Shown here piece after piece: positions 22,984 through 35,079 of a stretch of DNA of 64,000 bases. The DNA comes from Lumbricus rubellus (lineage: Eukaryota; Annelida; Clitellata; Crassiclitellata; Lumbricidae). The notes below the pieces were generated by a model. It searched no databases. It was not told where the DNA came from and saw nothing but the letters and a program-made list of their open reading frames with translations. Position 1 is the first letter of the stretch. The number at the start of each line of letters is the position of its first letter. The translations under genes and the position numbers were made by a program. The DNA is taken from contig OX243823.1 of NCBI GenBank assembly GCA_945859605.1, positions 34,138,518 to 34,202,517 on the forward strand, in the 5' to 3' direction.

Positions 22984-25900
22984 CTATAGAGACGCGCTGA
23001 CTGTCAACGAATTATCAACTGAGTTCTTTCTCTGTCTGTCGACCCATCCGACGTTTTCCAGCGGACTCGGTTTTACATTGACTGATGACGATGATGATGG
23101 AGATTTATCGTCTGTCGTGGAAACTATTGAGATGAGTTCACATTTGCCGGTCAGATCCAAGTTACTCTAAAAACAGAACAGGAGACAAATTTAAAATCCA
23201 ATTTACTCTGCGAAATTCCCAAAAAGACCCCTTTCAAAACCAATAATTCAATCAAGAATATGCTACAAGAGAAAAATGTTACGAGAAACAGAGCCTTTGT
23301 GAAACGATACGCTAAAGTAGACAACATTAATTGTCTCAATGCGCACATAATTTTAGGCACAACATACAACTGGATTGTTCAACAGCACCATTTCATAATA
23401 AACAAGACATCAAAAATTGATGATCACAAAGTCAACATTCAAGTTTCCTCTGTACACAGAAGCTACTTGAAATCCAAAGCACATGACAAGATTTGAACCC
23501 TTGACCGTTGCAGTAAACGAAAGACTACATCACAATTATTTAATTGCTGAAGCCGTCTGCTACCCACCGTCTGTTTGTCATCTAACGTTTCGTCCAATGA
23601 CGTCTCTCCAAAGTGGTTCTGTAAAAGTCTCTTTCTTGCGCTCTTTGGCAGACAACACGACCGGTGATAAAGAACTGGAATAAGAAGACGCGGATCGGTC
23701 GGCTTCGCATCTTTAGACTCTGACACACACACACACACACATACAGATACAACAATGCAGCTTAATACCAACAAGTGCTGCTACCTAACAATGAACCCAA
23801 CAATATGCTGATGGTGCCGAGTAATTCACTGGGAGTTAAAGAATTGTTCCAGGTCCCACATACTAACTGTACTCTCCATGTTACAAGGCCAACGTCCCAA
23901 ACAATCAGCTACCAAGCACCATTACCTAATAAGAAACGTAATTGTCTAACAAGAACAAAGCTCCCATCAGTCGATTGCATTGAACAAAGAGCACAAATGA
24001 TTTGTTCAACACACGTGCACGAGACCCAATGGTTCATTGGATAACACACTGGCATGGAGATTGGAGATCAGTGGAATAGAGTTCGAGCCCCACAGGGTGG
24101 ACGTGCTTTGTAGGCTGCTATGAGCGCTGTGTATTGCAGACTGTCTGTTCTGTTAGTGGTTCAGATTTATGTCTTCTGTAATTTGCGTTCTTGTGAATTG
24201 TTTCAATTGCATAAATGTACACCGTAACCAGTTGCGGTCTGTCAACCGAATTGTTTCAATAAAGGAATATTATTAATTATATTAAAATTACACAAATTTC
24301 TCAGCACCCACAAAACACAGCAAGAGGACCAGCCTCAAGGACAAGGCTCGAACCCATATATGCTCTGCGTACAATAAAAGACAACTGATCAGATCATAAT
24401 CAACTATCCATTATGTCACATGATGCATGGATTGGAACTCCAGATGAAGAGATAACCTTGGATCAGTTGGTTAAGAGGAAGTAAGTAATAACCTATTGAG
24501 TGTACACTGTACAAAGACTTCCAATTAACTGCAATGAATTAGTATTAATTAGTGAGATGGCTCACTTGTGAGAAGGCTGACGAGCGTTCCAATTCCCATC
24601 GACAGAAGACAACCAATGGCACAATACCAGAGGAACGATATCTCGTACATTCGACTCAACTGAAACCTACAACATTGATCATCATCATTGCCACCATTAC
24701 TGTCATCATCATCACCATTGTCATCAACACAAACAGTCGTCATCATTCCCAACATACCAATCATCACCAACATACCACAAAGTTCTGCCATAACCAACAT
24801 TACCAACCATCACCACACAAACATCAGCACATCACCATCACTTACGGTGCATCAGCTTTGCAGATACCACACCTGTGACAGTATGCATTTCTCGGTGACT
24901 TTCACATGTTGAACATTTTCAAAATAATTGTATATCCCAAACATTTGTTCCTGAAAGACCACAGCTACATCAAGGATAACTATAGCATAAACAACAATGC
25001 TAATAATAAATGGTTACAATAATAATAAAATTCTAGTTTGCCTTTAATATGTAGCACAGCCACAGCTTGATCAGATCTAACCATTCTAGTTGCATCTTTT
25101 CCTAGTGGAACATAGTTTTAAGAAACTGAGATCTCACACCTCTGACTCCAGTGATAAAAACAATGAGAACACTAATCGTGAACTCACTGCGAATGGTCGT
25201 GTTGTGATGGATGATTGGAAAACGACGTTGTAGCAACGTCCGAGTAATCGAACGAACTAAACGAAGAACTGTCGTCGTAAATAAATTCCGTCTCGTTGCC
25301 AATCATCATCGTCGTGGAATGGTTGTTGAATGGTTTTCTGCATCCTTCAACGGACGTTGGAAGCGTCAATGGATGCGGATGAGAGATGAAAGCACCGATC
25401 GACAGCCAGAGAGAGAAAGCCGATGATATGATGCATCCGACAATCGCTCCCTAAACATCAACAATAGATGTCTTAACAATTGTTTAATTATTATCAGTAC
25501 CTTTATAATTCTGTGCATTATTAAAATAATTATTATTTTCAGCCAACAGTTGGAAAGATCTCTTGGTAGCTTAAAACAATAAAGACATTAAAACAATAAA
25601 GACGTTGCATGTGACAATGAACTATCAGATTCTGAATTATGATCTTCAACAGATTTGCTATTGAAGGAAAAGAAAATAATTAGGCCATGACTAATGCAAC
25701 CTACCGAAATAGTTTAGACAGCGCCGCCACTGAAAGAGGGCAAAATTTTCAGAACATTTGGCACAAAATATATTACTTTTTCTACAAAACCATAAATATA
25801 ATTGGCAGGGAAAAAGCTAATATATTTAACCTGTCACTATTCGCTATTCGAATGTCTGATTTTGGTTTTACATGCAATGTATGGAGCATGCAGTTCGAGC

Positions 25901-28900
25901 TAGACACTAACTAGATGCAAAATAAATTAATGAGACACAGTCTAACTCCGCCACAGGGACACCTCTTGGGTTGCCCTGTGCCTGTCCCAAGCCAGATAAA
26001 GGAGGAGGGTTCTGCGGTGGGCTTGCAACACACCCAGGTAAAAACACCTTGCGCAACAGAAACAACGCAGGATAGAGTGGAATGGAGAAGCTGCGTTGCC
26101 CGATGTGCAGAGCTGCACGGGAAGGACTAAGTTCTAAGTAAGTAAGTCTAAGGAAAAATACCATAAATTTTCCAGCTCAACCAGTAACTATTAAGCGACA
26201 AGTTTTATCTCTTCCTCCGAGGTCATAGATGCATAATTAATGAGAAGTTGTTTGGTGCAGTACCTCAGCATTTGCAAATGGCACTAGTGCTCCAAGAAGG
26301 AAGATGCCAAGAGTTGGTCCCATAGTTGCTCCAGAGAAACTTAGTGACGCCTACAAAACAACATCCAAACATAGTTTTTCATCTTCAGCAAAAGATTCTC
26401 TACGAATAATTGCAATCAATCAGTGATCTTCAGTTTTAACTTTTAAGTTGCACCCTCAATTGAAGAAAAGACGAAACTTTTAATCAAAAACGTGACATAC
26501 TCAATGTTTGAGCCAACAATAGGATTACAATTTAGAGTCAATACAGCAAGCAATTCATATCCTAAACCTTCAGATACACAGTCCTTTAACAAATCAGGAA
26601 CAGCATCAACTGGTTAGAGTGTCTGTCTTGTAACACAGAGGACATGGGTTCAATCCTCTTACATGGTTACAGTGTAGGGACCTTGAGCAACAAGTTCTTC
26701 CCTCACAATTGCTCAGTGCCAAAGACCGATTGTTGGTCATTAGTTAGCAGCATTTAATAAATGTATAATGTTAGTAATAACAAATGTTCTTTAACAACTT
26801 AACCCTTTAGCGACAAACACATATCAGTCAACACAGGGCTAACAGCTGCATTATCTTTGCATGGCTCTCAAAAATATTCATAGGCAAAAATTCATAAGGT
26901 ACTCAAATGAATGAATGAATGAATGAATACACATGTATGCATACAGAAATCAATCATACATTTGAACACGCATATACAGCATCCATTCATACGTACGTAA
27001 AGAACATGGCCGCCAAGAAGTCGAGCGACAAACGCCATGGATATCGCGAGAATGCCGTACATTACAACTGAAAACGTAAACAAATCAACAGACGTCCCAG
27101 ACGATATTCAGAGCAAGTGAGGAGCATTTAATATAAAAAGAAAACTACACTGATCGGCGATGATAAGTTACCCTGATTACAGCTTTGTTTTGTCTTTGGA
27201 GTGTCAGAAGCCTCGTGTATTAGACATTTATAACTATAGAAGATAATAGCTAACTAGCAGACAATCTATGCAATCTTTTAACATATATGATAAGGAATAC
27301 GTTAAACAAGGAATCTATCCAAGGACTTCTTTGCTGACTATGGCTTCAAATAATGTAACCATCGATTAAAGCCATTTAAAATATATTGGCAATTGACAGA
27401 AGGCATTTGATTAGATTTGATGATTACCGAGAAGTCGTGTAATGATCGCCTTTCGCTTCTCCGTTGTTTTCGTAAAGAAATATCGAACGATATCCTGCCA
27501 CGTCACTGCAGCAGCGGAATTCAGACTACTCGACATTGAACTGCAAAGTGAACAAGTGTCGTTTTAAGTTAAACTAATCAACACTGAACGATAATTAAAA
27601 AGTCAATTTGTGAATTTATATGCTACCTGACACTCAGTTCAAATTACAACTTAGTGAATGTCCACAAAATGTTAAATGCTCACAAATTCTCTCACCAATG
27701 TCTGGTCTTATTAAAAACAAATGTTTTAACAAATGTTTAAGCAAACTTAACGAGTTTTCTCTTTTAAACTTCTGATTTACAAAACCAGTTCAGCAAAACA
27801 AGTTGAAGTTGAAGATTGACCGTTTGACTAGTTGCATCATTTTGTGATGTTGATGCTCTTATAAACACAATTCACACTTCTAAACTCACATCTCCAACCC
27901 GACGTATATACATTTCTAACCTACACAATTTACATTGCCAAATTACAAAATGCTTCATTCCAACATATAAAACATATATTTTCAACTTAGAAGATTTCCA
28001 TTTCACTAACAACATTCACATTTACAACAGACAAAACATTTTACAATTCCAATACACCAAATATTTCACATTTCCACTCCTAGAATTCTGTTTTTAGTTC
28101 AGAAATTAAGCGTATGCGAGGCGTGAACTGACCTGAGGGCGCCACTGAAGAGAGTCGCCAGAAACGCTCCTGGCAGACCAGGATAATTGAGCACGTCCAT
28201 AACATAGTAAGGAACCAGCTGATTAAAAAGAAATATGCCAATTTAAGATACAATTTGATGAAAATCACCATTTAATTAAATTTAGTAATTGAGGACACAG
28301 TTCTATTAATATTTATGTTTCATTATTTTATTCTATTATTTATATTGTTTATTTTATTATATAGTAATTACTATATAACAAAATAAACAATATAAATAAT
28401 AGAATAAAATAATGAAACATAAATAAAATTAGTAAAAAATGAAGTAAATAAAGAGACAAATAATCAAGCCCTAAATTTTTTTTAAATATTCAATAAATAA
28501 AAATAAAACAAATAAAGAAAAAGAAAAAAATCAGCATAAAGTGAAAGTAATAGAATTCAAATGTAGTGGTCGGTGGTTAGTAGTAACCTGATTGGCGTTT
28601 CTGATCGCATTGCTTCGCAGTGGATCGCATTGCTTGACAGCGTAATGCGCATAAATAACGAGACCGGCGAGAGATGCCAACACGTTGACGATGATGAGGA
28701 ATGGAATATTTAAGTAGACGGCCCTTGAAAATATAAACATCATCAGTCAATAAAGTTTTAATTTCTCAACAGAAGTAAACAATCTGATGGTTTGATCTCA
28801 ACACAATCAATCAACTAACCAATCATTAAAATCCTAAAACATTTAGATAAATGCATACTTCCAGGTTATCTTCTGACGATGCTTCAAATGTGCAATGCTG

Positions 28901-30989
28901 GTGAAATTTCATCAAGAACTTGTAAGCATCTCACCCGATGCTCGAAAAGAGTTAACCCTTTACCCGTTCATTTTTCCCGTTAAGCCTGTGTTTTCAGCGG
29001 ATATTCTCAGGGCAAACGGGTAAAGGGTTAAGCTGCCATTTTGGACAAACCCCTTTTGGCAGGCGTTCTCATGCGCATAGAATCAAACCATCACATTAAT
29101 TCAGCATGAATCTTAATGAATACATACAACTAGGGCCACATTAAGGTGGACGCAAGGATACTGTAGTATTGAGGCTGGCAGCTCTGAAGGGTTCGCAGTT
29201 GTAAATGTTGGAGGGGTGGACCAGTAGCTTGTTAAAGAAGGTTCTTTGGAGGGTAATCAGAGCAACTAGGCAAGGGCACTTGTCTTAATGCAGCCCTGCA
29301 CGTTGCATTTTATAGAATGAAGATGTATGCTAAACATCAATAGCTCGTTAACTTACCAATCAATGCCAATTATGTGTAACATCAGTGGGCAGTGGCAACT
29401 CAACTCTATGTGTAATCAAATTGTCTGCTAAATATAGGCATTAATAATATGCTAAACTATACAAGGATCAATGTGCTTTTCAGCCCATGGGGAGATGCAG
29501 GTGTCTGCTTCCTTATGTCTTGGATTATCCTTCTGGAACAATCTTCAATTGCATTTAAGTAAAACATATGGCAAACATTCATCATTTGAGGAGACTGACA
29601 TGTAATTATATATACACACACATTGATATTTTTGTCGTACCAAAAGTCTTCAAACGCACATCTACAGATACAATGAGAACAATGAAGTTGTACATAGATA
29701 CAATGAGAACAATGAAGTTGTACAATGTACAGACCGTTGCGCTTGAGCGAGCGTAGGCAACGTGCAGAAGCGTTGGACGCTTGTCTGACCAATGCCGAAG
29801 ATCGATAGAGTGGAAAATGTTCCACCGATGACAGTCGACCAAATCGACAGACGCTGAGTTGGATCCGGATCAAAACTAAAAAAACAGAGAAAAAGAGATG
29901 TTTAGTGAGATGAACAAGATATCAAGATATCACAGATCAAAACTAAAAAACAAAGAAGAGATGAAGTGAGATAAACACTATCAAGATATCACAGATCAAT
30001 TGAAACAATTTGTGAACCAGGGTTGCCAATTGGTTATAGTATTTACACGGTGAACGGAAAAAACCGAACCTCTACAATAAATAAAGAAATTAACGCCAAA
30101 CATGTAAAAATATTATTGAGAATAGAACTATTTTATTCACAACTATAAACTTAACTAGTTTTTATAATTATACGCTATTCCAGCTAAAACTTGAGCGTAT
30201 AGCGTCAAAACTAGCGGAGGTCAACAAGCAGGCATGGGCCGCATGGCTTGAGCGATCAAGGCAGTTGTTGATGCGCTATCCTGCAAACTTGATTCATTTC
30301 AAGTAGCCTAGACCCTTGGACTATAAAATCTAGTCTGTGATTCAAGAACAAGTTTACAAGAACAGGTAGTGTGATGTAGGAGAACTGAGTCAGCGTATGA
30401 TATAGGCACGGGACGAATCTGATAAAGCTGTAATTGACTCAGCAACAAGTCAGTGCCGAGCGCGTCTCTGTGCGTGTTTTGAGGCTGAAGGAGGATATTT
30501 TGAACACACATTATAACTAACAAATGATAGTTATCTGATTCTTGTCCTTTAAGCTGAATTTTCTCCAAATTGTATTAAAATGTACAAATTATTACTCAAA
30601 TTATCGTAGCAATAGGAGAGGTTCGGTTTTTTTCCGTTCACCGTGTACATTGTAATGCAGAGAGTATGGATACTATGGATTTGAGAATCCTTCTCTGAGA
30701 TGGTAACCATGGATACCGTGGACTTCCATGGATACCGTGGACTTGTCCTTCACTCACAATTGCACAATGGTCCAATTGATTAATAACTGGGCAATAATTA
30801 TAAACAAATAATAACACTAACTAATATATACAGCTCTGCACTTGAAGAACCTGGTAATGAAGGTGATTCTAATAAAAACGGAGAAGAAAGGAAAGTACAG
30901 AGGAAGGCAGAAAAAAAGGAAGGACAGACAGAAGGAAGAAAAGAGAGACAGACACAGAGGGTATTATCCATACTCCTTTTTGATGATCA

Positions 30990-31034
<45 letters not shown>

Positions 31035-34000
31035 GCAATGATGATGATAAAGTCATTTGAGATTTGCTTTACTTGAAGAAGATCAAACGTCCGCCCTCTT
31101 TGCTGACGTTCCACACCTTCTCAAGACCACCAAGTGCCATCACTCCCTGCAAAATAAAATCAAACATGTTCTCACATAATCTAAAAATTCACAATTGACC
31201 ACATTGTCATGTAAAAGAAAATATACCATCAATCAATTTCCTACATGATCAAAATTTACAATCGCGATAACGTGAATTTGAGAATTTAGAAGTAATTTTC
31301 CAACAGAATGAATAACAACAGGATATCACTTTAGATCTTGCTCACATAATCTAGAGATGCAACATTGTGATTCGTTGATTGGAAAGGGATTTATCACAAG
31401 CAGTTGACTTGTCCGACACTTGTAAAATATTTCTTTCTTTTCACTCATCTTCTAATTTAATGTACATCTTTAATTACTAAATTTTGTTACTTTGATGTAT
31501 GAACAATGTTTTATGTTTCATGACCCATTGTGCGCTTGCAAGCAGAGTAATAAAGAATACACTTACTTATAATTTACTTTCTTGCCTATAATTAAAAATC
31601 TACAATCGTATATATTTGAATATAAAAATGGAATTCTTAGAACTTCTGGATACTATGTTGATCCTAGAACACGTCTTGCCTTTTTGACTTGCATTCATTC
31701 GCAATTGCCAGTCCATCCATCTGTAACTATATACTACTTCTTCCAGTCTACCTGCGGTTCTCAATGGTTGCCCATCTCGATGAGCACTTCTAAACTTTTT
31801 CACAAAGGCACCATCAAACTACAGCTGTTTTGCATTCCATGGTGCATATAAATGAGGGCATCACCAAATCACAGTTGTATTGGATTGAATCATTTTTATG
31901 GATTAAAATTTAAGCTTCAACTCACTTTGATGACGATGGCTAGCATTCCAGTCACCATGACGGCCGCCTGAAATGCATCCGTCCATATGACGGCCTTCAG
32001 ACCTCCCTAGAAAATAAACAAGATAAACCATATAAACAAAATAATCAACATAATCAGCATAAACTTAGAATATAAAACAAGAACATAGACTAATAAGCAA
32101 AATAAAGAAGATAAGAAAATGCGAGCAAAGACAAATTGGAAGAGAAGAGAGAAGAATGAGGAGCAGAAGAAAGAACAGAGAGACATTTAGAGATTTTGTT
32201 ATTTAGGATTTCAGTCAATCAATCAATCAGCCATTCATCATTGATTCAATCATTTTTCATTCAGGCAGCGATTCACGTTAGTTAACCCTTAACCCGTTAA
32301 TTTTTCCCATTAAGCCTGTATTTTCAGCGGATATTCTCAGGGCAAACGGGTAAAGGGTTAAGAAGATCCTTAGACAGAACAACAACCGATGGCACGTACC
32401 AGTGTTGTATAGACGGTTGCAATGACCCCAATTGCAACAACCGACTTCCACGCGTCCAATTCAGTCGCTGCTTCTAACGCTGTGGCCGGAGCGTAGATGA
32501 GAAGACCCATGTAGAACAACTGCAACACACGACCAAAAGAATCGATGTAAACATGATACGCGTAACGTACCAGGCAATTTATATAGCTGCAGTCTAACAT
32601 GAAGTGTCACAAAATAGAAAAAGAGATATGTAAGGTATGCAAGTAGGGCAAAGGTTGTAAGTATACGAAACAACCTGTGATTCACTAGCCTGTAACTGCT
32701 ACCTATTATAGTCTATACCAGTCATGCCAGTTCCAACTGCCAAGCGTGGATAAAGAAGTACTAAGGGCAACTGCAAACACATGCCAGCTCTATTATTCTC
32801 ACTGTGTTTAACCGAGAAGCAGAAAACTTGAAGCAGACTACAACTCAAATAATATTTACGATGACACAAATATACTATGCAACCACCGATTAATATTTTG
32901 GGCGCCATGATAATGGCACCATAGAAGTCATTAGATTAGATTTATATATATATGATTAGATTAGCCATGGTTGTGTGGGAGTAAGAGATAGATTGTACTT
33001 AGAAATGAATCATTTCAGAAAGTTCTGTGCGATGTAAACAAATGTTCAAAGTGATTATCTCTCAATTACTTTAAATATGTGCAGAGTAAGATAGAAGATC
33101 CACAAATCAAACGTCTTCTTCTTCTTCAGTTGCAAATAAATCAGATGCTAAATCTGCTGTTACCAAAATATTTAGCAACCGTTAATATGTTGCAAAACAA
33201 AGATAAAAAATGAAATTAGTAATTCAGTCAATAAGTCGATCAGACAGGACAATAAGTAAATAAATAAGTTAGTGAGTAACTAGATCATGCAGTCAGTCAA
33301 ACAAAAATTAAGTAGGTCAGTCAGCAAGTGAGTGAACCAGCCAGCCAACCAGCTCACTATTCAGCCAGCCAATCATTCGATCGCTGCTTTCAATATCTGT
33401 CAGAACAATATATATATCAACCAGCATAAACAGAAATTCTGCCATCACCTCTGAACTCAACAAGTTTCCTAAAGCCAATGAAATACCAGTCAAATGAAAC
33501 ATTGATCAAAAGATCATGATTACAATGTCAGAAAAAATATCTCTGATCAATGATCAGGTTATAGATCTAACTGCAAACACACACTGAACTTGAGCCACAA
33601 CAAATCATCTCATGCGCACAAAGTCATGAAAAGAACGTAAACAGATTGTTTCGTCATCATTAAAATACGAATCTAGACTTGAACAAGGTTCTGTCATGTA
33701 TCAAAAGAATCTGATTTTTAAACTGGAAATGTATCTGGTTGAATTGGTCACCTATGACCTACATGTCCCATGAAATGACTACATAAAAAAGGCAGTGTAT
33801 CTGTAGTTTAGAATTGGAATTCCGTACAGCATAGGTTCAGGCAACATGCAATAAAGAATATCAAATCCCTATCATCCGCTTCTGATACCATCAACAATCC
33901 ATTAGCAGGTTGTAAAAGGTCTAGTCAATTAAATATCTGTCGATTCTGCATAAAAACTGTAAATAAAAATGCATACTCAAAGACCTGATACTTAGATGAT

Positions 34001-35022
34001 ACTTACATTGCCAACGAGCATACTAATCGTTCCAATAAGCTTCACGACTTTTGAGTTGAACCGTTTTTCCAAATACTGGAACACAAACGAACAAACAGGA
34101 CTTCAGCAAAACCAAGAAAATTGCATTTTTAACAAAGAAAACATAGCACTTATTGTTTTCTAATGCCACGAAGATCATTTCTAAACCTAAAGCCACATGC
34201 TATGGTCAACAGTAAGTCATCATTTTTCACAATGCAAAGCGCTTTTGTTTAAGTGCACAGAATGTGATTCTTTGTGAACAACCACTTAAAACTGGTCATC
34301 TTATTATATTCCTGATAAGATCCGTAAATTTTCTAACACTTCAAAGTCATTAAAACTCTTCAATTGTGCAGGACATCTGAAATCTCAACGAGTCCTGACC
34401 AAAAGATTGTCATAGAGTTTGATCCTTTAAGTTACAGTAATCTCACACAGGTCTGAACAAGATTAGATTAGACACACTTCCAAGATTAGATTAGATTAGG
34501 GTGGACATCGTTCAATAACCCACCCACCACTCTACAGTTTAAAATCCATGCTACAGAAATGCTCCCAATAAGTTACATTTAATACAAATAAATGTATACA
34601 TGTACACAATGGACAAGAGTTCTTTGTATGCTTGACAATAATAAAACCACACATCGCAAAATCTTTACAAATTTACAAGAGACATTTACAAGATTTCATT
34701 ACTTGAAACTTTATTGAACATACAACAGTTGGGGGGAGGCAGTGCGCTGGATTGTCTTACGAGTTATCAGAGATTCAAATTCCCAACTTTTATGGGTAGA
34801 AACTGGTTCTGAGAGTTCTGCTCTGGACACTAGCAGGGCACCAGCTCAGCTACATAACGCGTACATGAGGGTGGACAGATCGGTCAACAAGGTACAGGTC
34901 TGGTCACCCGCCCTCATATGCCAAGGCTAAGAAAACTAAGTCGCTAAAACGTCAAACCTATGGTTGTCTTTTATGAAAAACCTAAGCAGGATGGTCCGTC
35001 CAGCTACTTCTTCACTTTTCCC

Positions 35023-35079
<57 letters not shown>

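Noticed and set aside
22637..23170. 177-codon plus-strand frame
   Set aside because: It covers the last SLC5 exon in antisense and a small tandem repeat; the minus-strand exon fits splice sites and phase.
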